Below, piece after piece: positions 43,742 through 55,900 of a stretch of DNA of 64,000 bases (its first letter is position 1; every line of letters begins with the position of its first letter). The DNA is taken from the NCBI RefSeq assembly GCF_009792315.1, contig NZ_CP045542.1, positions 1,136,020-1,200,019 of the forward strand. Direction: 5' to 3'. This stretch comes from Mycoplasma sp. NEAQ87857 (GTDB lineage Bacteria > Bacillota_I > Bacilli_A > Mycoplasmatales > Metamycoplasmataceae). A program made the translations under genes and the position numbers. A model generated the notes under the pieces. It did no database searches. It saw only the letters and a list, made by a program, of their open reading frames with translations, and was not told where the DNA came from.

Positions 43742-45925
43742 ATGAATAAAAAACAAAACTTTAAAGAAACTGATTTATATTTAGCATATAACGCAATGAG
43801 TAAATTAAATGAAGGTAAAGATTCAACCAAAAATGATACTATAGCTGTAGAAATTTATATGGATACTCATGTTAAACCTAGAACTATGGAATTTCAAGAT
43901 ATCCATCAAAGAATGCAATACTTAGTAGAAAATAACTACTATGAAAAAGAAGTGGTTGATCGTGTTTCTAAAGAACAATTAGAAGAGTTATATAGCATTA
44001 TCAAAAAATACAATCACAAATTCCCTTCATTTATGGGAATAGTAAAATTCTATAACGCTTATTGTTTAAAAACTTTTGATGGTAAGCAATATCTTGAAAC
44101 TTATTCTGAAAGAGCATTAATGAACGCTTTATTTTTAGGTGGAAATAACTTCCAAGATATTAAAAACATCTTAGAGGAAATTCTTTCAGGAAGATTTCAA
44201 CCTGCTACACCAACTTTTTTAAACGCAGGTAAAAAACAACGTGGTGAATATGTTTCGTGTTATTTATTAAGAGTTGAAGATAATATGGAATCTATTGCTA
44301 GAGCTGTTTCTACATCATTACAATTATCTAAACGTGGTGGAGGAGTTGCTTTATGTTTAACTAACTTAAGAGAATTTGGTGCTCCTATTAAACAAATTAA
44401 AGATCAAGCTACAGGAGTTATTCCTGTTATGAAAATTCTTGAAGATTCATTTTCATATGCTAATCAATTAGGTCAAAGACAAGGTGCAGGAGCTGTATAT
44501 CTTCATGCTCATCACCCTGATATTATGACTTATTTAGATTCAAAAAGAGAAAATGCTGATGAAAAAATAAGAATTAAATCCCTTGCTTTAGGAGTTGTGG
44601 TACCTAATATTACTTTTGAATTAGCTAAAAATAACGAACAAATGGCTTTATTCTCACCATATGATGTTGAAAGAGTTTATGGAAAACCGTTTTCAGATAT
44701 TGAAGTTTCTAAAGAATACTACAATATGTTAAACAATGATAGAATTAAAAAATCATATATCTCTGCTAGAAAATTCTTCCAAACAATTGCTGAATTACAC
44801 TTTGAATCAGGATATCCATACTTATTATTTGATGATACAGTAAATAATAACAACCCTAATGCAGGTAGAATTGTAATGTCAAACTTATGTTCTGAAATTG
44901 TTCAATCTTCTTCTATGACTGAATATAATGTTGATTTATCAATTAAAAATTTAGGTGAAGATATTGCATGTAATTTAGGTTCATTAAACATTGATAAAAT
45001 TATGCAACCTCATCATGATATTGAAAATTCAATTTATTATGCAATTAAATCATTAGATCACGTTTCTAGAAGCTGTGATTTGTCATGTGCTCCTTCTATT
45101 AAAAATGGTAATGCTAATAATCATGCTTTAGGTTTAGGAGCAATGAACCTTCATGGATTTTTAGCTAATAACCAAATTCATTATGATTCTCCTGAAGCTT
45201 TAGAATTTACTGATTTATTTTTCTACACCATTGCTTATTATGCTTTTAAAGCTTCAAATAAATTAGCAATAATTAATCAACAAACTTATAAGAATTTCTC
45301 TACATCAAAATATGCAACTGGTGAATATTTTGATAAATATACTAAGTGTGATGATAACTTATATCAATTTAAATCAACTAAGATCAAAGAAGTATTTGAT
45401 AAAGCTAATATTAAATTACCTACTAAACAAGATTGAATTGAATTAACCAAAAATATTATGCAACATGGTTTAGCTAATTCACATCTTTTAGCTGTAGCTC
45501 CTACAGGTTCAATTTCATATCTTTCTTCATGTACTCCTTCTTTACAACCTGTTGTTTCTCCTGTTGAGGTTAGAAAAGAAGGAAAAATTGGACGTGTATA
45601 TTCATTAGCTTATAAATTAAATGAAGATAATTATGAATACTACAAAAAAGGTGCTTATGAATTAGGACCTATTCCATATATTGATATAGTAGCTCAAGCA
45701 CAAAAACACGTTGATCAAGCTATTTCATTAACTTTATTTATGAACGATACAGCTACTACTAGAGATTTAAATAAAGCTTATATCCATGCTTTTAAATCAA
45801 AAGTTTCTTCTATTTATTATGTACGTATTAAGCAAGAAGTTCTTGAAGACTCAGAAAATATAGATTGAGAAAAAGATCAACAAAATTGAAACTTAGAACT
45901 TGAATGTGAAAGTTGCAAAATTTAA
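43742..45925 (+). CDS. nrdE: Ribonucleotide reductase large subunit NrdE
   Basis: 727 aa, the usual length, TGA as Trp. Reduces NDPs to dNDPs. Seen: RFQPATPTFLNAGKKQRGEY with the first active-site Cys in VSCYLL, SKRGGGVALCLTN, SNLCSEI, the LSCAPS..N region with second Cys, APTGSISYLSSCTPS, and C-terminal redox pair CESCKI. Preceded by AGAGG 17 bases after nrdI. Confidence 0.96.
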
Positions 45926-45935
45926 AAAATTTTTA

Positions 45936-45962
45936 TTGCAAAACAAAAAATAGTGTTATAAT
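45936..45962 (+). promoter_or_regulatory. Promoter of tRNA-Gly
   Basis: TATAAT at 45957-45962 with a TTGCAA at 45936-45941 (15-nt spacing, short). The -10 lies in an inverted repeat TAGTGTT/AACACTA (45951-45972). Confidence 0.6.
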
Positions 45963-45976
45963 ATTAACACTATATT

Positions 45977-46050
45977 GCGAGTGTAGTTTAATGGTAGAAC
46001 TTCAGCCTTCCAAGCTGACTGTGAGGGTTCGATTCCCTTCACTCGCTCCA
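45977..46050 (+). tRNA. tRNA-Gly (anticodon UCC)
   Basis: 74 nt: acceptor GCGAGTG/CACTCGC, D-loop TTTAATGGTAGA, anticodon loop CTTCCAA with TCC, T-loop GTTCGATTC and encoded CCA. Confidence 0.96.
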
Positions 46051-46070
46051 TATCAAGAAATTGACCATCT

Positions 46071-46097
46071 AAACAAGCTTAGAGCTTGTTTTTTTAT
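46071..46097 (+). terminator. Terminator after tRNA-Gly
   Basis: AACAAGCT (46072-46079) / AGCTTGTT (46083-46090), 3-nt loop, T run. Confidence 0.85.
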
Positions 46098-46146
46098 ATT
46101 TTTGTTCATTTTTAGTTCGCTTTAATAAAAAAATTATTTATTAAAT

Positions 46147-46629
46147 ATGAAGAAACATCTGCTAATTATTATTTTGATATTTGCTACTTTTGGTATTTTC
46201 TTTGCTTCAGTATATGTATTGAAGCAAAAACCTGATCCTATTGTTGAAAGCAAAGTTTATTTATACAAAGTATCTGGAGCTGCTTTGCATACAAACCAAG
46301 TTAAAAGTACTAAGAAATTAAGTTATAAAGAACTATTCTTTTTGGTTCAAATTTTTCCTTATGCTGATATTTCGAATTTCCCTTTAAATAATTATGCTCC
46401 AGAAAATAATGAAATCTTTATCCCTTATAAGAAAAATAAAATACATATTTCAAAATTAAAAACTATCAAACAATTAACTAATTTAAATATTGATAAAAAT
46501 ATTGCTCAAAAGATTATTCAATTAATCAAAAGCAAGAAACATAATATAACATGAAAAAATATTTTGTCAATCCCAAATATGGATGATATAACATATCAAA
46601 AATTAAGCAATATTTTGATTATCGATTAG
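46147..46629 (+). CDS. ComEA-like helix-hairpin-helix protein
   Basis: 160 aa: N-terminal membrane anchor (LLIIILIFATFGIFFASVY), a SLBB-like middle part (VYLYKVSGAALHTNQV) and a C-terminal helix-hairpin-helix (LTNLNIDKNIAQKIIQLI ... ILSIPNMDDITYQKL). ComEA binds double-stranded DNA at the cell surface for uptake. The 3' end overlaps the comEC gene in another frame by 79 bases. Confidence 0.82.
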
Positions 46630-47891
46630 AATACTTCAATTACTTTTTAATTGTTTGTTCCTTTTTATTTTTGTTTTATAAATTTAATTATTTATGGTTA
46701 TCTTTAACCTTTATTCCGTTAATTCTTAACTTAATATTATTTAGAAATGCTTGAAAGATTATTTTAATATCTTTAATATTTTGTTTAATAGTTATTTTTA
46801 TAAATCACCAATGAAACAAAATTAATTCTAAAGATATTAATAATTCTATTTTTACTGTAAAAGATGTATCTTCAAAGTATTTAATTTTGCAAGATAATAC
46901 ATTCAGAAACTTTGTTATTTTTAATAAAAATTATGATTTATTTCTTTTTGATAAAATATTAATTCAAGCAAAATTAAAACCTATAGAACTAAATAACTAT
47001 TGAGAATCAAAAAATATATTTTATGAATTAGAAATAATTAACTTACAAAAGGTATCTAATTGAGATTTTAGAAATTATTTATTTAGATATCTCAACGCTT
47101 TAGGTATTTCATATAATAAATTTCTTATCCCTTTGTTATTTGGTTATAACTTTGACAGCAATAATGAATTGATTACCAAACTAAAAGATATGGGTGTTAT
47201 TCATTTGATCGTTATTAGCGGTCTGCATTACTATATTATTTATAAATTGATCAAAATTATTTTTAAAAAGATTGATAAATATAATCTATTAAGTTTATTT
47301 TTTATTACTATATATACTTTTATAAATAAAAATACTCCTTCAATTTTAAAAGCATTTTTAATGATAATTACTTGTGAATATATCTTTTTTAAACAAATTA
47401 AAAACAATCAAATTAATAAAATTATGCTACTATTTTTTGTCTCATTAATCACATTATCCATTAATCCAAAAATAGTATTAAATTTTGGGTTTTGATTGAG
47501 TTATTTGTTAACCTTTTCTCTTTTAATTCTTAATAAAACTAAATATTCAAGAAATAAAAAATTAGATAATTTAATCAAATTACTAATAATTTGAATTATT
47601 GCTAATATACTTTTACTTTCTTTTAATACTAAATTTAGTATTATGTCATTTATATTTAATTTATTATTATCTAATCTTTTAGAATTAGTTTTAATTATAT
47701 CTTTACTATGTCTACCGTTTGCTATTATTGTTGATGTTATTTATTTAAATTTTAATTATTTAATTAATATATTAAATAATGTTAATTTAATCATAGTTAT
47801 TGATTTTACTGCATACATATTTTTATTGTATCCACTTGTTTATTTCATAATTCTTTACAATACAATATTAAGTAAAAAATTAAGTATATAA
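46551..47891 (+). CDS. comEC: ComEC/Rec2 DNA channel protein, short form
   Basis: 446 aa, TGA as Trp; start ATG 46551 inside comEA. Hydrophobic throughout, with the diagnostic GVIHLIVISGLHYYIIYKL (ComEC core 'GxxHLxxxSGLH') and FGFWLSYLLTFSLLIL. The C-terminal metallo-beta-lactamase/nuclease domain of canonical ComEC (about 750 aa) is absent, as in many mollicutes. Presumed channel for single-stranded DNA. No obvious ribosome binding site; coupling to comEA likely. Confidence 0.85.
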
Positions 47892-47898
47892 TTAGCAT

Positions 47899-48828
47899 AT
47901 GACTTTAATTTATGGAAGCGAACCTTATTTAAATGAAGAAAAATTAAATAATATAAAACAAAAATTTAACCCCGCTGATATAGTGGTTTTTGATTCTAAA
48001 TCAATAGATTATAAAATGGAAGAAGCATTAAGTTCAATGTCGCTTATAGGTAATAAAAATTTAATTATCCTTAATGATTTTTATTGTTTATTTGAAAAAA
48101 ACTTAAAAGCTAATAGTGATTTATTCGATAAATGAATCACTATTATTAGTCAAAGTTATCATGAAGTAGTTATTTTTTCAAATAAAGATAGCATTATTAA
48201 AAATAAATTTACTAATTTTTTAAATGAAAAAGCTGATGTTTTAGTTTCTTCAAAAATCAATAAAAAAGATTTAATTCAATTTGTAATTAATTATATTAAT
48301 TCAAATAAAGGTTATATTAGTTATAATGATGCGGTTTATTTATTAGAGATGCTTCCGGAAAATCTTTTTATTATTACCAACGAAATTAAGAAATTATTAA
48401 ACTTATCTAAAAAAATAAATATTGATTTAATTAAAAACAATATTCAAGATACATCATCCAAACCTTTTGCGTTTTTAAATGCAATTGAAACAGGAAGATT
48501 TGCAAATATATATACTAAATATCAACATAGTTTATTAGAAAATGATAATATCATTTTCTTAGTATCACAATTAGCTTCATATCTTACCTTAAGCTCTTGT
48601 GTATATAATTTAAAGAAAATGAATTGAGACAATCAAAAGATAGCTAAAGAGCTTAATATACACGAATATCGTGTAATTAAAGCAATGAATTTAATTAAAT
48701 TTTACGGTTATAAAAAAATTAAAAATATTATTTTTAATTTAGCTAAAACCGATTTATTAATCAAAAGAAATAGTAATTCGGCAAAAATTATTTTCGAAAA
48801 TTTTTTAATAAAAAATTTCTATATATAG
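47899..48828 (+). CDS. holA: DNA polymerase III delta subunit HolA
   Basis: 309 aa. MTLIYGSEPYLNEEKLNNIK at the start matches the HolA nucleotide-fold start; FDSKSIDYKMEEALSSMSLI, LLEMLPENLFIITNEIKKLL and the C-terminal helical collar region follow the family. It opens the beta clamp in the clamp loader. Located 8 bases after comEC and directly before rnpB. Confidence 0.85.
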
Positions 48829-48839
48829 TATGATTTAAA

Positions 48840-49120
48840 AGCATTAATCGGTAGCTGCATAATCTTATGTAGAGGAAAGTCCGTGCTAGCACCACCTGCG
48901 ATGGTGGTAGTGTTCATGTTAAGCCTAATAAGCTTAAGCTTAGACGACAAGTGCCACAGAGACGAGTGTAGTGAAACGAGGTAAACTCCATGAGCTAGAA
49001 ACCCAAATTTTGGTAGGGGAACTAGAGATAGTAAATGAACAATTCTCTGGAATGTTTATAACATTAGATAAATTACCGATGCTTTTTCTATGAAAAAGAA
49101 CAGAACACGGCTTATTATGC
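48840..49120 (+). ncRNA. rnpB: RNase P RNA
   Basis: Type B RNase P RNA features: GAGGAAAGTCCGTGCTAGC near the 5' end, CACAGAGACGAGTG, GTGAAACGAGGTAAACTCC, the AACCCAAATTTTGGTAGGGG element, and ACAGAACACGGCTTATTATG at the 3' end pairing back to GCATTAATC. The 3' CCA-contact loop and core are all present. Confidence 0.95.
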
Positions 49121-49148
49121 TAAAACACAGATTATTCTGTGTTTTTTT
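49121..49148 (+). terminator. Terminator of rnpB
   Basis: AAAACACAG/CTGTGTTTT (49122-49130, 49137-49145), 6-nt loop, T run. Confidence 0.88.
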
Positions 49149-49204
49149 AGTTCAATTTTTGACCTTTATAACTATTTTTTTAATTTATAAATTGGAGACA
49201 AATT

Positions 49205-49339
49205 ATGAAAAAATCAAAAATAACGAACAATAAATTCCAAACCACTTTGACACATTTAAATTACTTATTAAGTTTAGAAAAAGTTTTTAATTTACAAATT
49301 AAGAAACTTTCTTCATTGCTTATTCAACAAATTAAATAA
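49205..49339 (+). CDS. Possible small basic protein, 44 aa
   Basis: ATG 49205 seven bases after GGAGAC. Lys-rich, amphipathic (LTHLNYLLSLEKVFNLQIKK), no known family. Lies between rnpB and trxA. The ribosome binding site is good but no homology can be tested here. Confidence 0.4.
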   Translation: MKKSKITNNKFQTTLTHLNYLLSLEKVFNLQIKKLSSLLIQQIK

Positions 49340-49367
49340 AAACAAGCAACATTAAATTGTTGCTTGT
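49333..49367 (-). terminator. Terminator of trxA
   Basis: ACAAGCAAC/GTTGCTTGT (49342-49350, 49359-49367); the T run is on the minus-strand side. Confidence 0.75.
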
Positions 49368-49373
49368 GTATGA

Positions 49374-49682
49374 TTAAAATTTTTCAATGTATTCTTTAAG
49401 TTGTGTATAAGGTTTATATCCAGCAGCTGATTCTACTAATTTTCCATCTACATAAACTTGTGTGAAAGGAATTGATGCTACACCAGCTTCTGTAGCATAT
49501 TCTCTATTTTGGTCAATATCCACTCTGTAAATTTCTACATTATCTTTTTCGCTAAGTTCTTCTAATGAACTTTTGTACATTCTACAAGGACCACATCAAG
49601 TAGCATGGAAAACAACTAACTGTAAACCTTTACCATCTTTAACATTTTCAAGAATTTCATTTTTATTTGATTCTTTTAACAT
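49374..49682 (-). CDS. trxA: Thioredoxin
   Basis: 102 aa, full-length thioredoxin fold. Active site TWCGPCRM with Trp encoded by TGA; cis-Pro in ASIPFTQVYVDGK. Reduces protein disulfides and can recycle NrdE. ATG 49682 after GAGGTG. Monocistronic between two terminators. Confidence 0.95.
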
Positions 49683-49756
49683 AAAATCACCTCTTCTAAT
49701 TGATTTATATGTTAATTATATACAAAAAATGAGTTTTTTATATAAATTTAATCAAA

Positions 49757-49788
49757 AAAAGCACTTTTTGGTAAAAGTGCTTTTTTAA
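49757..49788. terminator. Bidirectional terminator between trxA and the 5S rRNA gene
   Basis: 12-bp arms AAAAGCACTTTT/AAAAGTGCTTTT (49757-49768, 49773-49784), loop TGGT, A run before and T run after; ends 5S transcription on the minus strand. Confidence 0.75.
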
Positions 49789-49799
49789 AGGTATAAAAA

Positions 49800-49905
49800 A
49801 ATAGCAGCTCCCTATTTTCACCTTTCGGCTATCGTCGGCACTAAAGGGCTTAACTACTGAGTTCGGAATGGATTCAGGTGATCCCCTTTGCTATAACCAC
49901 TGATA
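49800..49905 (-). rRNA. rrf: 5S ribosomal RNA
   Basis: Minus strand contains the conserved ACCTGAATCCATTCCGAACT and AGTTAAGCCC, CCGACGATAG and a 3' GGGAGCTGCTAT pairing with the 5' ATCAGTGGTTATAGC. About 106 nt. It stands alone: no 16S or 23S gene is near. Confidence 0.95.
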
Positions 49906-49907
49906 AT

Positions 49908-49913
49908 AGTATA
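49908..49913 (-). promoter_or_regulatory. -10 box of the 5S rRNA gene
   Basis: TATACT on the minus strand, a few bases upstream of the 5S 5' end; a TTGCTT 15 bases further up may serve as -35. Confidence 0.5.
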
Positions 49914-49957
49914 GCACTATTTTTTTAAAAGCAAAGAACTTTTTTATTTTTTTGTTC

Positions 49958-52900
49958 TTATTTTGATTTAAGTAAATTAATAGCTTTAATTTTATTAATA
50001 TTAATTCAACTAATTACTGAAGTTAAGATAAATGCTCCAAACACAATTAATATAGTATACATAACATTTTTAGCGGTTAATACTAATGGTAGCGATATAG
50101 CTACTGTAGACGTTAAGAAACTAGCAAATAAGTACATAATACCAAATGCTAATGGTAATGCTATTATTAATGAAATAATAATAAATGGAACATATATAAA
50201 GAAAAACATTTTAATTTTTTCTTTAGTTGAATATCCTAAAACACTTCATATAGCTATGTTCTTTTCATTTTCATTAATTAATATTGTTGAAATAATAATC
50301 AAGATTAATATTGATATAGCAAATGATAATATCGAAATAATAGTAATAACTTTTTGAGCTACTGATCCTATTGATTCAGTAAATCCTATTTCAATGTTTT
50401 TAGCGTTTAAGTTAAATGCAATAGGAATATATAGATTATCATTAAATATATTACTGTATTTCTCTATACTTGATGATAGAATTTCATTTCTTAATTCTTT
50501 ATATAAATCAGGTAAATTACCATTTATATTAGCATCAGGTCTAAGGAATAAAATAATATCTTTATCACTAAACCCTTGCTGTTGAAGTACTCCAGGAGTA
50601 TGTATTGAAGGATCTAAAGTAGATGAACCAAATAAAGCATTAAACATACTTATTTTGTTTTCATCATTTAATGTTGTTAATGAATATGTATCTGAACTTG
50701 GTCAATATCCACTAGGCGAATATAACCCTGTACTTCATACTAACTGTTCAGGTTCAACAGATGTTGAAACTATACCATTAAAGAATTCATAATTTTTATC
50801 ATATTTATGAATATCTGATAATAATTTTTCTTTTAGATCTTTATTTATCAATAAATCATCTGCAGCTTCTTTAGGAATAATGAATTCTGAATTAATATAA
50901 GTTGTATTAATTCCATAAACTTTAAATTTATACAACTCATTATTATTAACTACTTCTTTATGCGTTATTGCATTTGTATATCTATTGTATTTGTTATATA
51001 CAGGAAGATTTAAAATACTTCCTGTTTTTAATCCATATAGATCTGCAGCAACACTATTAACAATTAAAGGTATTTCTTTAATGTTTTTAGCTTTATTTTC
51101 TTTATAAAGCTTTGCAGCACTATTTAACAATTCATAATTTAATGCATCATAAGCAAAAACATATTTAGAATTTTGTTTATAACCATAAATTTTAATTAAA
51201 TTGTTATTTGTTTTTGAATCAACATAAGTATAAACTTCATCAAATTTTGGATTTACATAAATTCCACCAAATGAAACAAAGAAATCTTGAACCTTTTGGT
51301 TAGGATCTGCATATATTTTTGCATATCCATTAACTAAGAAATCTCTATATTCTTGACGTTTATAATCTGTTGAAATTACTAATTGTTCAAATTCATTTTG
51401 ATTTTCATTTCATTTGAAATATCAGAATTTTCCATCAATAATTTTATTTTTATTAGCTACATATTTAAAGAAACCTAATTCTTTATTGAGTTTTTTGAGA
51501 TTTAAATAAGTTTGCTCTAAATCAATCTCATTAGTTCCATTTACATAAACTAATCCTTCTTGAGTTTTTTCTAAAGCATATCCTACTTTATCTCTAACGT
51601 TTAAAATTTTAATTTTTTGAGTGTCTGGAAGTGAATTATAAACCACATTAAATGGATCAATTGATACTGATGTATTAATTTTAATACTTACAGAGAATTG
51701 AGAAATAATGTGAGGACTATAAGGATTTGGATTTCCGTTAGGTAATCCTTGATCCTGTTTGTTTATTGCTTTAGCATTAATTACACTTGAAAATCCAGGT
51801 TTAAAGTAATTATTTTGATATGAATCTATTTCTGAACCTGTACCAATAGGCACATATAAACTATCCTCTAAGGTTTTTTTATCAATTTGATAAGTATTTA
51901 ATAATCCACCTTGAGACGTTGGAGAAGTTAAATCATATTTATAGTTATATCTTCTATTGATATAGGTATCATTAATTGTTTTATCAAAAATACCAAACAA
52001 CGAGAATGCAAAAATTGTAGTAACACTAGCTAATATTGCACTTATACCAAATGAAACCAGCTTAAAGAAACTATTAAATGTTAAAGACATACTAAATTTA
52101 GTTTTAACATTTCTTCTTTTAAGGATTTTATAGAATTTTTGATATATATTACCTACACTTAAATCAGCAATACCACTCATTAAATCAATTGATTTATATT
52201 TTAAACTTCTTAATGAAATTAAGATGATTAAAATAGACATTGCTACTATAGGTATTAAAATACTTACTAATAATGATAAGAAGTTAAATTGAATGGTTTG
52301 GATTGGGATAGTTCAGAAGTTTTTAATTAATGATAAAGCTACTCCGTGTAAACTAAATCCAATAATAAATCCTAATACACCACCAATAAAAATTGTAAAG
52401 AATGCAAAAGTAGTTAATGATAAACCAATTTCAATTGGTTTATAACCTTGAGCTACTAAGATACCAATAACTTTATTTTTATTTGAGATATATCTTTTAA
52501 TAATGAAAATAGTTGATATTGCTACAAGAATAATTAAAGTAATAAGTACTGTTAATGAGAATGATTTAATTGAATTAACTATTCCTTCTACTGTACTTAC
52601 TCTAATACTTCTTTCAGGATTAATTGGATCTAATTCAGTAGCAAGATAAACGTTTTTAATTTTATTATTACTTGGAACTAGTCTATCAACTAAGTTTTGA
52701 ATATTTTCTTTTTCTTGCTCTAAATTAGGATTATTACTTTTTACAAGTAAGTATTTTTTAATAACATTTCCTCTATAAGCTTGTTTAATACGATCAAAAC
52801 CTTTATCATTTACAAAGACAACTGCTTGGTTTTGAGGATTTACTTGAAGGTTTTCTTCATTAATAATAGGATAAATATAATCATAAGAAAAATCATCACC

Positions 52901-55900
52901 TATAATAATAAATTCACTACCATTAATATTAATCTTATATTTAGAATCTAGCTTAGTTACTAATTCATTAATTAAAATAGGGTCACTAGGTATTATTCCT
53001 TTGTAAATTTCTTTATTATTTTTTTCTAAAAATGCATAATTAACTTTTGCGATATATGATGAAGGTTGATTAAATTTAGCAATGTTAAAACTATAATTTA
53101 CTGTTGTTATAGAGTTAATCATTTTTTCTAAAACATTAGCTAAATTTATATCAAATGGGTTATTTAAATTAGCATTTTGATTAATTCTTTTATAAAGAGT
53201 ATTTAAATAATCATCATCAATAGATAGTTTATATACAAAGTCCTTTTCAAAAACAGGACTTGGTATTTCACTTGGTTTATACTTTTTAATAAATGAATAA
53301 ATAAACTCATATGCTTTTTCTTCATTGTTAGTTATTTCTTCAAAATTAACTATTTTATTATTAATTAAATAAGCAATATTACCTACAACATTTTGATTAT
53401 TTACTTTTGTTGCATCAGTTAATAATCAAATAATAATTTGAGGCACTTTTTTTCTTAATAAACGATTTAATAAAATGTCTGAAATTCCTAATTTTTCCAA
53501 TGAAAGACTTTGATAATCCTTATTTAAAACATTATTAATAGAATCATAATTATTTAAAATTGCTTCATTTTGAAACACACCATTAATTAAATTATCAAAA
53601 ACATTTGAAAATATGTCTGGATATTTTTTATCGGTATTAATATTATCTAAATAATATAAATGAGCTAGTCCAATATAACTAAATAATTTAGTTAAAGCAA
53701 GTTCATTTTGTTCAATAAACTCACGATAATTATAATTTAAAGCAGCTATTTTTTCTAATTCAACATTTGAATAATGGTTATTTTCTTTAGCAAAGAATAG
53801 TTCTCTCATTTTTTCAATATTTGCTATTGATCTAGTTATACCAAAACCTGTTCTTGAAGCACCAATAATATTAGATGATGAAGGTTGGAATAATTCAAAA
53901 GAATTAAATGAATTTAAAGTATTAGGGTTATTTGCTAATGCTAATAATAAATTATTTAATTGATTTTTTTGAACAAAATCAAGACCTTTAATACCTAATA
54001 CTTTTCAAAATACATTAAATAAAGCATAACCATCTTTTGTAAAAGTAAATAAGTCATTTAAATCATAGTTATCTAAATCACCTAGTAATTTATTAAATAA
54101 ATTAAGGATTAATAAACTGTTTTTCTTACTTGGTTCAGGATTCGCAGCTGCATTATTTAAAACATAGAATAAAGTACCTATTTCATCATTTGGAGTTAGT
54201 TGGTTTTGTTGTTTAAATGCAAACAAAGGTAATATTTTACTTCATTGAAGTAAAAGATCTTCTACATTTTCTTTAGTTAATTCTTTTTTATTTAAAATTT
54301 CACTAAGAATTTTTCTTTCATCATTTTTTAATGTGTCAATATTGATAAATTTATCATTTTGGAATTTTTCGACTAAATTCTTAATTAAATTCAATTTATC
54401 TTTTGATTTATTTGTGCTTGGACCATTATTTAAAAGATCTAATAAATCAAAATAATCAACTTTTTTTGGATCGCTAGAAGGTACTGCAAGTCTTTCATTT
54501 TGTCCTAAATCAATAACTTTTGCTGCAGAAGATAAATTAAACATTTTAATAATTTCTTCTTTAATTCTTCTATTACTTCCCGGTTGATTAAAGAAACCTC
54601 TTAAAACAGCATAAGCTAAATCGCTAGGCATAAATGATCCTGCACGATAGTATCTAGTTACTTTTAAAAATGCATCAATATCTTTCTTATAAATTTCTCC
54701 TTGAATTGAGAAATTATTAAGTTTAATTTTATCCATTAAAGTATTTTTAAATACATTTAAATCAAAAATATTAATAAAGAATTTTAAACCATCAATGATA
54801 TTTTTGTATGAATTACTTGCATCATTTTTATACGCATTAAATTGGTTAATTATATTAATGAAGTTTTTTGGTAATTTGTTAAAGAAACTAAACACCATTA
54901 AATGTTGATTGTCTAATAAGCTAGTATCAACATTATTTAAAATGTTTAATAAACCTTTTTTAAATTCGTTTTGATTAATTGAATCTAATATTCAAATAAA
55001 CATTTCATAAAGACTTAATTTTCTTTGATATACATTATCTTTATCATTAGATACTTGATCTTTAGAAATTTCTTGACCATTTTCATCATAATATTTGTTG
55101 TAATCATTAATAAAAAATTGATGAGATAAGTCTGAAAAATGAACTCAATCAAATGAGTTAAATATTAAAATCAATGAATTAATTAAATCAACAGGATCTT
55201 TGATTAATTTAATAACATCTTTAGGTTGGAAAATTCATTCATTAAAATCTACATTTGTAAAATGTTTAATGAAATTAAATAATTTTTCAATTTGAGTTCC
55301 TAGATATTCTTTTTGTTGATCTAAAGGTTGCTCTAAAATCTTTTGTTTAATTCTATTTAAGAAAGTATTCATTATACTTTGTAAATAATTTCTGTTTGAA
55401 TTATGTGTAGCAAAATAAATAGTGTCTAAAGTTCATTTAGGTAAGATATTTAAATTAATTTCACCACTAGAAAGAACCCTAGAAGCACCATTTAAATTAG
55501 CTCCTTTTAATAATGCGTTAGTTAAACCATATACTTCTTCTTTAGTTAAAAATCCATTTTTAACTAAATCAGTATCTAATAAGGCTTTTTGAATTAATGA
55601 AGCTCCTGTAGAAAATGAACCATTAATTCTAGCATCAACTTCTATTTCACTTAATGGACTTCTATAACCAAAAGGTATATAAACATTATTAGTAAAGCTA
55701 TCACTAACTTCAATTCAACCATCTGGATTAGGTAAATTAGCTCCTAATGTTAATTTGTTTTGAGTTAAGTATTGTAAAAATTCATCTAAACTAAATTCAG
55801 CATTAACATTATTAAATGATTTTGTATTGTAATTTTCTCAATACAAGAAGTTCTTATTTTCATCTAAAACAACGTGTAATAAAACTAATTTATCATTAAA

